DNA of 64,000 nt from Bacillota bacterium (GTDB lineage Bacteria > Bacillota > Clostridia > Christensenellales > Aristaeellaceae), in NCBI GenBank assembly GCA_023411395.1, contig JAEYOV010000050.1, positions 12,409 through 76,408 on the forward strand, given 5' to 3'. The notes under the pieces were generated by a model that was not told where the DNA came from, ran no database searches, and saw nothing but the letters and a program-made list of their open reading frames with translations. Position numbers and translations under genes: made by a program. Shown piece by piece: positions 42,112 through 50,910 of the stretch. Positions within the stretch are counted from its first letter, which is position 1, and every line of letters begins with the position of its first letter.

Positions 42112-43437
42112 TTATTCACCAAAGATAAATTTCTCGGCTTCAATGGCGGCCTCGATCTTTGTCGCGGCAGCTTCCAGCACCGTGAGGGGATCAGTGGCCT
42201 CAAAGGTCTTCATGATGGAGTTGACGGCGTCATCCTTGAAGCTGGCGGCATTGCGGCAGTAGACGTGGTTGCGGGTGCCCTTGGTGTAGTTCATCTGATC
42301 CAGCACCTCCGCCCAGCCCACGGACTCGGACATGGCGGGATTCTCGTTGGCGGCGATGGCGCACATCACGTCTTTTTGCTCCACGGCCCAAATGGCGGCG
42401 CCTTCGGTGGCCAGGAACTCAGCCAGCAGCGTGGCCTCCTTGGGATGCGCGGTGCCGAAGGGCACGGTGCATACGAACCCGCCGCCCCAGGCGCCCCTCT
42501 GCCCCTCGGGCGCGGAAGGCCCGGCGGGCAGGGCGAATACGCCGTAATCCACATTGACTTCCGTATTGTATTTGGCAATGGTGGCGATGTAGTTGCATGT
42601 ATGGCCGTACATGGCAACCTTGCCGGAGAGGAAAAGGTCCTGTGCGCCGCCGGCGTTGGCTGCATCGGTGGCCTGCACCTTTTCCTTGCCGTAGCGGTCG
42701 GCGAACCACTTCATGAAGGTGAGAGCCTCCACGTTTTCCTTGCTGGCCAGGTTCACCTTGTCAGGGTTCAGATTGTCGTCAAAGATGCTGTTTGAACCGT
42801 TATCCATGGCAATGGTGTCAAAGCCGAAGTTGCCAAGGGTAGGATAGAAAGCCAGCATGTAGTTGGCGTCGCCCGTCATGGCCTCGTCCAGCTTCACGCA
42901 GGCGCTTTGGAAGTCTTCCCAGGTCCCTATGTCTTCCACCTTCACGCCGGCTTTTTCAAACATGGCCTTGTTGTAGTACACAAGCCGTGTGTCGGTGTTG
43001 AAGGGGATGCCGTACACGCCGCCGTTCCAAACGGCCATGTCCCAGTACTTCTCATAGAACTTGGCCTGGGTGTCGGGAGCGAGGTATTCGGTGATGTTGG
43101 CGGCCTGATTCCGCATGGCTTTCACAGCCGCGTCTTCCATGGCGGTGATGACAACGGCGGCGGGGTTGCCGGCGGTGACGGAGGCAATCATCTTCGTCTC
43201 GATATCGCCGTAGGGAACGTACACATATTCCACCTGAATGCCCTGGTCCTTGTACTTCTCATTGAAGGTTGCGCAGATCTTTTCGATGGTGGGGCGGCGC
43301 TGTTCACTGCCCCAGTGGGCCCAGAAGCGCAAGGTGATGGCATCCTCCGCAAAGGCAGGGGCGGCCATGGCAAGCGTCATCGCCAGCAGCATTACAAGGC
43401 TTACCAGTAGGGCGGCCATACGACGGGTTTTGTTCAT
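42112..43437 (-). CDS. ABC transporter extracellular sugar-binding protein
   Basis: 441 residues, AAGGAGGAGACACTC upstream. The signal peptide ends A-P-A-F-A-E-D; there is no cysteine in it at all, so this is not a lipoprotein. The mature protein is a family-1 solute-binding protein (L-R-F-W-A-H-W-G ... Y-G-I-P-F-N-T-D-T-R-L-V-Y-Y-N). Its permeases lie about 5 kb upstream (48540-50317). The gene has its own strong promoter with TTCAT repeats, giving it higher and independent expression. Confidence 0.92.
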   Translation of the reverse strand: MNKTRRMAALLVSLVMLLAMTLAMAAPAFAEDAITLRFWAHWGSEQRRPTIEKICATFNEKYKDQGIQVEYVYVPYGDIETKMIASVTAGNPAAVVITAMEDAAVKAMRNQAANITEYLAPDTQAKFYEKYWDMAVWNGGVYGIPFNTDTRLVYYNKAMFEKAGVKVEDIGTWEDFQSACVKLDEAMTGDANYMLAFYPTLGNFGFDTIAMDNGSNSIFDDNLNPDKVNLASKENVEALTFMKWFADRYGKEKVQATDAANAGGAQDLFLSGKVAMYGHTCNYIATIAKYNTEVNVDYGVFALPAGPSAPEGQRGAWGGGFVCTVPFGTAHPKEATLLAEFLATEGAAIWAVEQKDVMCAIAANENPAMSESVGWAEVLDQMNYTKGTRNHVYCRNAASFKDDAVNSIMKTFEATDPLTVLEAAATKIEAAIEAEKFIFGE

Positions 43438-43537
43438 GAGTGTCTCCTCCTTTTTTCTATGTTCATGTGAAGCAACCGCTTAACACATTGAAACCTGGGA
43501 GACGGGACCTGTTTCTCTGCTTGTTTCAGTACTTCTT

Positions 43538-43565
43538 ATTATACATGGCCGGCCGTCAATGTCAA
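43538..43565 (-). promoter_or_regulatory. Strong promoter of the binding protein-racemase-aldolase-kinase operon
   Basis: Minus strand: consensus -35 TTGACA (43565-43560), 16-base spacer, consensus -10 TATAAT (43543-43538). Upstream A/T-rich sequence may act as an UP element. The leader is about 95 bases. Confidence 0.85.
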
Positions 43566-43583
43566 GGCTATTTTTTAGATTTT

Positions 43584-43608
43584 TTCATTTTGGTTCATAT
43601 TATTTCAT
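43584..43608. promoter_or_regulatory. Triple TTCAT repeat, probable DeoR operator (site 1)
   Basis: TTCAT at 43584, 43594 and 43604, exactly 10 bases apart; the last two form TTCATATTATTTCATT, which matches sites 2 and 3 around the DeoR gene. It sits about 20 bases upstream of the -35. Confidence 0.65.
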
Positions 43609-43666
43609 TACGAGAGCCGAAAAGTGATATGACTATCCCTTGTTTTTCAACTATTGCAACAAAACA

Positions 43667-46063
43667 TCATTCAAGTTCCAAAAGATCCACTGAGCTGCAC
43701 GTATCCTCCGGGGCGATGCGCAGGGTCGTCAACCGGCAGGGCTCACACTTCGCCGGATACCGCTTTCCCGCGTACGTAAGGCTGCCCTCGCAAGGCGTGC
43801 CCTTCAGGCATTGCAGCCTGGCAATAAGGCCGCCGTCTTCCCCCTGCTTGAGCAGATGGACCATGGCTCCCTCCAGCCCGTCCTTTTGAAACAGGGAGGC
43901 CTGGCGCAGCGTCTCGCCGCCTTCGTGCTGATTGTCGGCAAGAACCTCGATTGTCCGGTGGAAGCTTTGCGCGGCGCTGACCCTGTCCACCCGCTCCATT
44001 TCCTCTCCGTGAGGCCAAAGCCGCAGGGAAAACTGCTGCTCCTTCAGGTCGCAATAAGCGTATTCCCTGTCTTTTGATGGCGTTTCTCCCGATCCAAAGG
44101 CATGGATAGGAGTACGGGAGATGAGCACCTCATAGGCGCCCTCCTCCACCCTGTACCCATACTTGGCTTCATTGATGACAAGCATGGAAGCATCCTCCCC
44201 TATAAGATCGCAGTACCGCTGGCAATGCTTTTCCACCTGCGCAAGATAGGGGCGGGCCTGCTCGCTGTACGGGCCTTCGGCCAGAATGCCTGAGAACAAG
44301 GGAGAAAAAGGAAAGCGCAGCACGGTCATGGTGTGCCTTTGGCGGTTTTGAAGCCTGGCCTCCACCGTAACGAAGGGATCGTCTTTGCAAAGCGACCAAA
44401 TGAAAACCGCTTCGCTATGCTCATATTCCATGCGGATGAACAGGGAAGTGCGGACGCAGCCCGCCTCCAGCACGATCATTTCCTTCAGAACATAATCCCC
44501 GAGGCGGGCGCCGATTTCACCCTTGGCCCCCCAGGTATCCCGCTTGTCCTCATACACAGATAATGTCACAGGGCCCGAAAGGAATTCCCGCCCGGTTTCC
44601 TTATTCAGGAAACGTATGATACAGCCGGTCTGCTCGTCAGCCTCCAGGCGCAGGAAACGGTTCTCCAGTACGTTCCTTTCGCAGTTCATCTTTTCCATGG
44701 GGATACAGGCGGTTTCGGGAATCATGCGGTATACCGCGTAACCAAAGGCAGGCACGCTGGCCCTGAACACCAGATGCTTCCTGGAATCGGGGGATACGAG
44801 ATCCCTGCTTGAAAAATCATAGGGAATCTCCATGCCCCCGGCATCCTTGAGCCGCATGGGGTGCTTGCTGCGCCAGTAAATGTCCGCATCCACAACGCCG
44901 TCATAGGCTGTGCCGCAGGTGTTGACCAACAGCAGCGGGAAGCCGTCCCCCCTTGTGTCAACGGCGGCGGACACCGCCTGCAATGCGCTTCCGATAACTT
45001 CCCGGCCCGCCGAGAGGCAGCGCCGCATATCATCGCAGGCGTCATCCCGGGCTTCCCTCCGGGCGGTTCCCGCCAGGGTATCGTGAAATTGCTGGAACAA
45101 AAGCAATTGCCACGCTTCCCGCAGCGCATCCGCGGGGTAGGGAAAGCCAAACCCCATGGCAAGAGCGGACAGGGTTTCCGCCTTTTGAAGAAGCTCCTCC
45201 GCAAGGCGGCACAGGCGTTTGATCTCACTGTCCGAGGTTATGCAGCCCGGCAAACAGCCTTCTATTTCCCCCTGGAATGCGGGAAGCGCCTGAACATCGA
45301 CGCTATGGAAAAATTCTTCAAGGCTGCCGTTTCGTATGCCGGCATGCGGATATTCCTTTTGCAGCTCCCGAATCGCCTTGATGTTTTCAACGGTAGGCCC
45401 GCCGCCGTGGTTCCCCACACCGTAGAACACGGGCAGCAGGGGGATATTGTGCTCCGCCATGGCCGCAAGACTCTTTTGCAGGTTATCCACAATGGCCGTC
45501 TTCGTCCAGGCGCAGTATTCCCCCTGTATCCTGCAGGCCTTCACCTGGGAGCCGTCCTCATCCAGCCAGGAGAATACGGGCGCGGGCAGCGCCGCCTCCC
45601 AAGGCTGGGGGCGCATGAACACGTACCCGGTTAACCGCTGTCCCTGAAAAATTTTGGGCAATCCGCTGCTATGCCCAAAAGAATCGACGTGATAGGCGGT
45701 TTCGGCCATTTTTGAAAATGCCTTCAAAAAATACCGCTGGCCGTAAAGCCCCTGCCGGACCATGCTTTCCCCGCCGGGGATGTTCACATCCGGCTCCACC
45801 CACCAGCCGCCGGCAAGGTGCCAGCGGCCCTCCTTCACCCGCTCAAGGATCACTTTGAATATTTGGGGGCAGTTTTTTTGCATCCAGGCATAGAAAACGG
45901 CGGAGCTTGCGGTAAATTCAAATTCGGGAAACTCCTCCATACGCATAAGGACCGACGCAAAAGTGGATTTCACTTCCTGAAGGCCTTCCCTGTCCCGCCA
46001 AAGCCACACCGGATCGATATGGGAGTTGCCGATCATGATCACGGAGCCTTCATTTATCTGCAT
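43667..46063 (-). CDS. GH38 alpha-mannosidase (3)
   Basis: 798 residues, overlapping the preceding GH38 gene by 14 bases; GGAGATGAAAGCAC upstream. Zinc ligands in G-N-S-H-I-D-P-V-W (residues 12-20), nucleophile Asp127 in H-V-D-S-F-G-H, and F-Y-G-V-G-N-H-G-G-G-P-T at ~215. It starts directly with the catalytic barrel, as in the MngB-type bacterial GH38. No signal peptide. It and its neighbour are similar over most of their length, including W-W-V-E-P-D and Q-G-L-Y-G-Q-R-Y-F-L-K, so they look like a tandem duplication that has since diverged. Confidence 0.92.
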   Translation of the reverse strand: MQINEGSVIMIGNSHIDPVWLWRDREGLQEVKSTFASVLMRMEEFPEFEFTASSAVFYAWMQKNCPQIFKVILERVKEGRWHLAGGWWVEPDVNIPGGESMVRQGLYGQRYFLKAFSKMAETAYHVDSFGHSSGLPKIFQGQRLTGYVFMRPQPWEAALPAPVFSWLDEDGSQVKACRIQGEYCAWTKTAIVDNLQKSLAAMAEHNIPLLPVFYGVGNHGGGPTVENIKAIRELQKEYPHAGIRNGSLEEFFHSVDVQALPAFQGEIEGCLPGCITSDSEIKRLCRLAEELLQKAETLSALAMGFGFPYPADALREAWQLLLFQQFHDTLAGTARREARDDACDDMRRCLSAGREVIGSALQAVSAAVDTRGDGFPLLLVNTCGTAYDGVVDADIYWRSKHPMRLKDAGGMEIPYDFSSRDLVSPDSRKHLVFRASVPAFGYAVYRMIPETACIPMEKMNCERNVLENRFLRLEADEQTGCIIRFLNKETGREFLSGPVTLSVYEDKRDTWGAKGEIGARLGDYVLKEMIVLEAGCVRTSLFIRMEYEHSEAVFIWSLCKDDPFVTVEARLQNRQRHTMTVLRFPFSPLFSGILAEGPYSEQARPYLAQVEKHCQRYCDLIGEDASMLVINEAKYGYRVEEGAYEVLISRTPIHAFGSGETPSKDREYAYCDLKEQQFSLRLWPHGEEMERVDRVSAAQSFHRTIEVLADNQHEGGETLRQASLFQKDGLEGAMVHLLKQGEDGGLIARLQCLKGTPCEGSLTYAGKRYPAKCEPCRLTTLRIAPEDTCSSVDLLELE

Positions 46064-48512
46064 GTGCTTTCATCTCCAGCATGTTCACAGGGGCGACCGT
46101 TCCCGATGCGAACAAGAGCGTTTTGATCTCATGGGCGCCAAGGGAAACCTCAAATGCCTGTCCGGCAATGAACAAGGTGGTTCGCGTGGGCTCCCCTTCC
46201 GTCTCGTTAAGCCGCAGGATGAGCCCATCCCCGTCCTCCCATTTTTTCAGCGCGCCCAGGCGGACATTCTCCGCCGCGATGCGAAGGAAGCTGTGGGGGA
46301 CATCCGCCGGAAGTGCGCCGGGATGGAAGGTATCCACCAGACAGAGGGGCGGGCCCGACAGGCGGTCGGCAAGTGCCGCCATCTCGCACACGGGCCGGGG
46401 CGATCCGTGCGGGGACATCAAAAAGGTGAAGGCGTGCTCCCCCAGATCCGTATATTCGTAGGTGTCGTGCCCGTTTTGCCAGCCAACGCAGTTCCCCTGG
46501 GCAAAAATGGCGCTTCTAAGAAGGCTCAGGCGTAATTGACCGGCTTCCATGGAAAATCCGTATACGCCGTCATTGGCCACCGTGAGGCCCCGGCCTTCCC
46601 CGTCATGGGCGTCCACAAACCGGTGCATGTAAAATTCCTCGCCCATCTCACTCCTGAGCATGGTTCCGTAGGGCGATTCGCTTAGGGTGCTTTGTGCCCC
46701 GCAGGCAAGGGGGAGGTGAAGCTTCAACTGCTTCCAGGGACCGTCCCAAACCAAGCGGACGGATATGCGAAGATGGTCTTCGCCGCCGTCCAATGTGTAC
46801 AGGAGTTCCAGGCGGCACACGCTCAAGCGCTTTCTGACCCGAATCACCTGGCGCAACGGCCCCCGCTCCACCAGCGCCGCTTCCTCCGTCCGGGCCTCCT
46901 CCGGAAGCTGGCCGTAGGCCCGTTCGGGCGTCCCGTGTCCCCAGCTGTCGCGCTCGTCCGCCCAGACGCGAAAGGCCATATCCCCAGAAAACGCCTGGTA
47001 GCCCGTTGCCCTGTCCATCAGGGAACACAAATCGCCCTGCTCATTCCAGAGCGCGATGATGTGGCTGTTTTCAAGGCGCAGTTCCCCGCCTTCATGGGAA
47101 GGCGCTGAGGCAAAGGAAGGGACCTGTGCGCAGGCCCGCACCAAACGCACCCCAAAGGGCGGCAGATCGCAGTGGAAAAGCACCCTGCGGCGTCCGCCCA
47201 GGCGGTACCACATCATGGTACAGGCCTGCTTGTCCCGCTGGTAGACAATCTCCCGCCCGCCCTCATCCCGCAGGGTAAGCGGGTCATTGCAGAACCAGTT
47301 GAGTTCCGTATCGATGATCCCACGCCAGGGATGGGGGCTGTCGTTGATGAGCAGGATGGGCATGCCCTCTCCCCGGGTGTCCAGCCGCCCGGCCAAACGC
47401 TGCACCGCGATTTGGCTGATTTCCTCCGCCTGGGCCGTCACGCCGCCGACATCCGCAAGCGCGTTGTCCCGGGCCGCTCGGATGCACGTGCCGCCCATCG
47501 TATCGTGGAACTGGCAAAAGAGCAGCCGCCGCCACAAGGGTTCCAGGGCGGCAAAGCGGAAATGAAAGCCATCCCCCGCAAGGGATGCCATGGAAAGCAG
47601 CCGCTCCGCCCGCAAGAGCGCCTGTTCCGCCCTGCGCACATGCTGCTTGTAGAGATGGTCGATGCTGTAGCAGCCGCCGTTGACCTTTTCCAAATAAGCC
47701 GTCAGTGTCTCCGCCTGACAGCCCTGCACCTGATCAAAGAATGCGCCCAGTGTGGAAAAGCGCAGCTCCACATGCGGATACTCCGGCTGGAGCGTGCGTA
47801 TGGCCTCAATGTTGGCGATGGTTGGCCCTCCGCCATGGTTGCCCACCCCGTAAAAGCAGGGCAAGGCAGGGTAACGGTCCAATTGCGCCAAGGTGGCCTC
47901 AATGTTTTCGCGGGCAGGCTCCAAAAACCAGCAGGTGTATTCCGCCGGCAGGCTGAGGGCCGTGACACGGCTCCCGTCGGGGGAACGCCAGGAGACCAGC
48001 GGAACGGGATCCTTCATATATTTATGTTCGGACCGGGTCAGGGAAGGGCGCATGAACAGGTATTTGTCCAGGCCGCATTTGAGTAAAATCTGCGGCAGCA
48101 TGGGATTATGGCCGAAGGAATCCACATTGGAGCCAATGCCGGCCATTTTCCCGAAGGTTTTCAAAAAATACCGCTGCCCGTACAGCCCCTGGCGCACAAA
48201 TGCTTCCCCGCAGGGGAGGTTGCAATCAGGCTCCACCCACCAGCCTCCGGTGATCTCAAAACGCCCCTCCTTCACCCGCTCCCTGATCTTTTCAAGCAGG
48301 GCAGGCTCTGCCTCCTCCAAAAACTGAAAAAAGGCGGCGGAGGTACAGGTGAAGCAGAAATCGGGAAACTCCTCCATCCGCTGGATAGCGGAGGCGAAGG
48401 TGGCCTTCACCTCCTGCATCCCTTCCTCCCGTGTCCAGAACCAAACCGGGTCAATATGGGAATTGCCGATCATATGCAGCACTTTGCGTTCCATGTAGCG
48501 GTCTCCGTTCAT
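46050..48512 (-). CDS. GH38 alpha-mannosidase (4)
   Basis: 820 residues; the ATG at 48512 has AAGGAT upstream, and a second ATG six codons on with GGAG is equally possible. Motifs are G-N-S-H-I-D-P-V-W-F-W (residues ~16-26), nucleophile Asp131 in N-V-D-S-F-G-H, and F-Y-G-V-G-N-H-G-G-G-P-T. Cytoplasmic. It follows the permease gene by 27 bases, so transport and the first hydrolysis step are on one message. Alpha-mannosidase is the family activity; mannosylglycerate hydrolase is a known alternative. Confidence 0.92.
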   Translation of the reverse strand: MNGDRYMERKVLHMIGNSHIDPVWFWTREEGMQEVKATFASAIQRMEEFPDFCFTCTSAAFFQFLEEAEPALLEKIRERVKEGRFEITGGWWVEPDCNLPCGEAFVRQGLYGQRYFLKTFGKMAGIGSNVDSFGHNPMLPQILLKCGLDKYLFMRPSLTRSEHKYMKDPVPLVSWRSPDGSRVTALSLPAEYTCWFLEPARENIEATLAQLDRYPALPCFYGVGNHGGGPTIANIEAIRTLQPEYPHVELRFSTLGAFFDQVQGCQAETLTAYLEKVNGGCYSIDHLYKQHVRRAEQALLRAERLLSMASLAGDGFHFRFAALEPLWRRLLFCQFHDTMGGTCIRAARDNALADVGGVTAQAEEISQIAVQRLAGRLDTRGEGMPILLINDSPHPWRGIIDTELNWFCNDPLTLRDEGGREIVYQRDKQACTMMWYRLGGRRRVLFHCDLPPFGVRLVRACAQVPSFASAPSHEGGELRLENSHIIALWNEQGDLCSLMDRATGYQAFSGDMAFRVWADERDSWGHGTPERAYGQLPEEARTEEAALVERGPLRQVIRVRKRLSVCRLELLYTLDGGEDHLRISVRLVWDGPWKQLKLHLPLACGAQSTLSESPYGTMLRSEMGEEFYMHRFVDAHDGEGRGLTVANDGVYGFSMEAGQLRLSLLRSAIFAQGNCVGWQNGHDTYEYTDLGEHAFTFLMSPHGSPRPVCEMAALADRLSGPPLCLVDTFHPGALPADVPHSFLRIAAENVRLGALKKWEDGDGLILRLNETEGEPTRTTLFIAGQAFEVSLGAHEIKTLLFASGTVAPVNMLEMKAHADK

Positions 48513-48539
48513 TTTTCTATCCTTGCGGCAAAAGGGGTG

Positions 48540-49424
48540 CTATCCTTTGATTCCCCCCGCGGCAACGCCCTGGATGATATACCTTTGCAGGCAGGCATAC
48601 ACGATCACCGTGGGCAGAAGCACAAGCAATGAAGCCGCCATGAATTTCTGCCACTCCACTCCGGCTGTGCCGCGGAAGGAGCGCAGCCCCAACTGCAAGG
48701 TATACATGCTCTCCTTGTCCAGATACAGCATGGGGCTGAAGTAGTCGTTCCATTTGGCGTTGAACTCGAAGACCGCGATGGTGGTCAGAACCGGCTTGCA
48801 CATGGGAAGGAGGATGCGGGCAAATATGGTCAACTCGTTGGCCCCTTCGATTTTTGCCGCCTCGTTGTAGGCCATAGGGACGGTCAGGAAGAATTGCCGC
48901 AACAGGAAAATATAATAAGCGCTGGCTCCGAACGCCGGAACGATCAGGGGGAGGTACGTGCCCACCCATCCGAAGCCGGAAAACATGACGTATGTTGGAA
49001 TCATCGTCACCATGCCGGGAATCATCATGGTGCCTAAAACCGCCAGGAAGATCGCATCCCGGCCCCTGAAGCGTATCTTGGCAAAGCCATAGGCCACCAG
49101 GGAGTTCGATAGCAATGTACCCGCCAGGCAGCTTAAGGTGATGAAAACGGAGTTTTTCAGGTAGGTGCTGAAAGGCCCGGAGTTCCAAGCTTTGATAAAG
49201 TTGTCGAACTGCCAGTCCCGGGGAATGAAGGAAGAGTTGACCATCACTTCCGCGTCGCTTTTCAAAGCGGTGGACAGCATCCACACCAGCGGGATCAGGA
49301 CGATCACCGCCCCCGCAGCCAAAAGGAGCGTGGCCACGGCACGGCCTGCCGCCTGCTGCCTGCGCCTGGAATGATGGAAGCCGGCGGTCCGCACGGAGCC
49401 GGTTTTCTCAATGTTCAGGTTCAT
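48540..49424 (-). CDS. Sugar ABC transporter permease (MalG/UgpE type)
   Basis: 294 residues; overlaps the partner permease by ATGA. Six membrane spans and an EAA loop N-E-A-A-K-I-E-G-A-N-E-L-T-I-F (residues ~185-199). The C-terminus Q-R-Y-I-I-Q-G-V-A-A-G-G-I-K-G is typical of MalG-type permeases. It belongs with the permease at 49421-50317 and probably with the binding protein at 42112-43437. Confidence 0.92.
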   Translation of the reverse strand: MNLNIEKTGSVRTAGFHHSRRRQQAAGRAVATLLLAAGAVIVLIPLVWMLSTALKSDAEVMVNSSFIPRDWQFDNFIKAWNSGPFSTYLKNSVFITLSCLAGTLLSNSLVAYGFAKIRFRGRDAIFLAVLGTMMIPGMVTMIPTYVMFSGFGWVGTYLPLIVPAFGASAYYIFLLRQFFLTVPMAYNEAAKIEGANELTIFARILLPMCKPVLTTIAVFEFNAKWNDYFSPMLYLDKESMYTLQLGLRSFRGTAGVEWQKFMAASLLVLLPTVIVYACLQRYIIQGVAAGGIKG

Positions 49425-50317
49425 TTATCGGTGCCCCCTTCGTAATGCACCCACTTTTTCGAGGCGATCATCTGGACCAGGGTGAACGCCATGATGATGG
49501 CAAACAGGATCCAGGCCATGGAGCTTGCCTTGCCCATGGACTGATCCTTGAATGCGGTCAGGAAGAGATACAGGTTGTAGAACATCAGCGATTTGCCGGG
49601 CCCGCCGTTTTCCACCATGATGTAGGCCGAGTCATATACCTGGAACGCTCCGCTGATGCCGGTGACCATCACGAAAAAGAGCGTGGGGGATATCATGGGC
49701 AAAGTGATATGCCGGAATTTTTTCAGGCCCACGGCGCCATCCAATTCCCCCGCCTCGTACAGGTCGGCCGGCACGCCCTGCAGCGCGGCCAGCAACAGTA
49801 TCATGGTGCCGCCGGTGCTCCAAAGGCGCATGATGATCAGTGCGGGCTTTGTCCACGTGGCGTCATACAGCCAGGCCGGCCCCCTGGCGCCCAGCAGCCG
49901 CAGGGCGTTGTTCAAAAGGCCGCTGGTGGGGTCGAAGATCCATTGCCACAAAAGGAAGACGGCAACCCCGGACAAAACCGAGGGCAGATAATAGATCGTA
50001 CGGAAGAAGGACATGAACTTGACCCGCATGTTCATGAGCAATGCCAGGATCACGGCCACCGTGATCACCAGCGGCACGCTGAAGGCAACGTAATACAGCG
50101 TGTTGCCCAGGCTCTTCAGGAACATATCGTCCTGGGTGAAAAGGGCGATGTAGTTGTTCACGCCGTACCACTTTTGGACCGCGGTAATGTTGTAATACGT
50201 AAAGGAGGTGAATAGGGAGAAGATCATGGGAAACGCGGTGAACAGGCCAAAGCCGATCAGATAGGGGGAGATGAACGCGAAGCCCTTCAGGTTTTCGCGC
50301 CGCTCGTTGCGGGTCAT
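49421..50317 (-). CDS. Sugar ABC transporter permease (MalF/UgpA type)
   Basis: 298 residues; its start overlaps the membrane-protein stop by ATGA and the Shine-Dalgarno is poor, so translation is probably coupled. First span F-I-S-P-Y-L-I-G-F-G-L-F-T-A-F-P; EAA loop Y-E-A-G-E-L-D-G-A-V-G-L-K-K-F (residues ~197-211). It is the MalF-like half of the transporter. Confidence 0.92.
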   Translation of the reverse strand: MTRNERRENLKGFAFISPYLIGFGLFTAFPMIFSLFTSFTYYNITAVQKWYGVNNYIALFTQDDMFLKSLGNTLYYVAFSVPLVITVAVILALLMNMRVKFMSFFRTIYYLPSVLSGVAVFLLWQWIFDPTSGLLNNALRLLGARGPAWLYDATWTKPALIIMRLWSTGGTMILLLAALQGVPADLYEAGELDGAVGLKKFRHITLPMISPTLFFVMVTGISGAFQVYDSAYIMVENGGPGKSLMFYNLYLFLTAFKDQSMGKASSMAWILFAIIMAFTLVQMIASKKWVHYEGGTDK

Positions 50318-50910
50318 GGGGATATACAGCTTTCATGCTTCATCCGCAGGCGGCGGTAGGCAAGATACAGCAACAGCTCCGCAAACCCCAGGCCCGTCAG
50401 GACGGCCGCCCCGGCGGGATAAAGGTAGCGCATGCCAAGCCCGTCATAGGAAAGGCGAAGGATGGCCGCGTTTGCCCCGGATACACGGATGAGGATGAGC
50501 AGGTTCAGCACGCCCATGGCCGTGCCGAAGACCGCGCTGAGCAATAACCCGGCCTTGCGGGCCTTGGGCCTTTGCAAAAAGCTGAACAGGCTTCCAAGCG
50601 CCTGTATAAAAAGGCACGCAAGGGTGGCAAAGCTTAAGAAGTTGAGCAGCGCATTGACGGCGAACATCTCCCGGACGCCGGGATATGCCCTGGCAAACAG
50701 CTTATCCACCTCCATGGCGTTTTGGAGGAAGTACGAATAGGACCAGCCATCCATCTGCTTTAGATACGCCGCGGGATTCAGCCCCGGATGAAGGAGTACG
50801 GCCAGAATGGCCAGCGGCCAAAGCCGCAGGCACCACCGCAATGCTTTGTATGTATACAGTCTCTTCCCCTTCAATACACTGCCCCCTTCCTGCGGCATGA
50901 ATGCCTTCAT
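50314..50910 (-). CDS. Small integral membrane protein of unknown function
   Basis: 198 residues from the ATG at 50910, which overlaps the oxidoreductase stop (TGATG). Four hydrophobic segments (~20-40, 80-105, 120-140 and 160-180) are separated by short loops, with a basic C-terminus. I do not recognise a family; it does not read like the DUF624/YesL membrane proteins often found by sugar transporters. It is translationally coupled on both sides, between a Gfo/Idh oxidoreductase and the MalF-type permease, so it probably serves the transporter or senses its substrate. Confidence 0.7.
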   Translation of the reverse strand: MKAFMPQEGGSVLKGKRLYTYKALRWCLRLWPLAILAVLLHPGLNPAAYLKQMDGWSYSYFLQNAMEVDKLFARAYPGVREMFAVNALLNFLSFATLACLFIQALGSLFSFLQRPKARKAGLLLSAVFGTAMGVLNLLILIRVSGANAAILRLSYDGLGMRYLYPAGAAVLTGLGFAELLLYLAYRRLRMKHESCISP

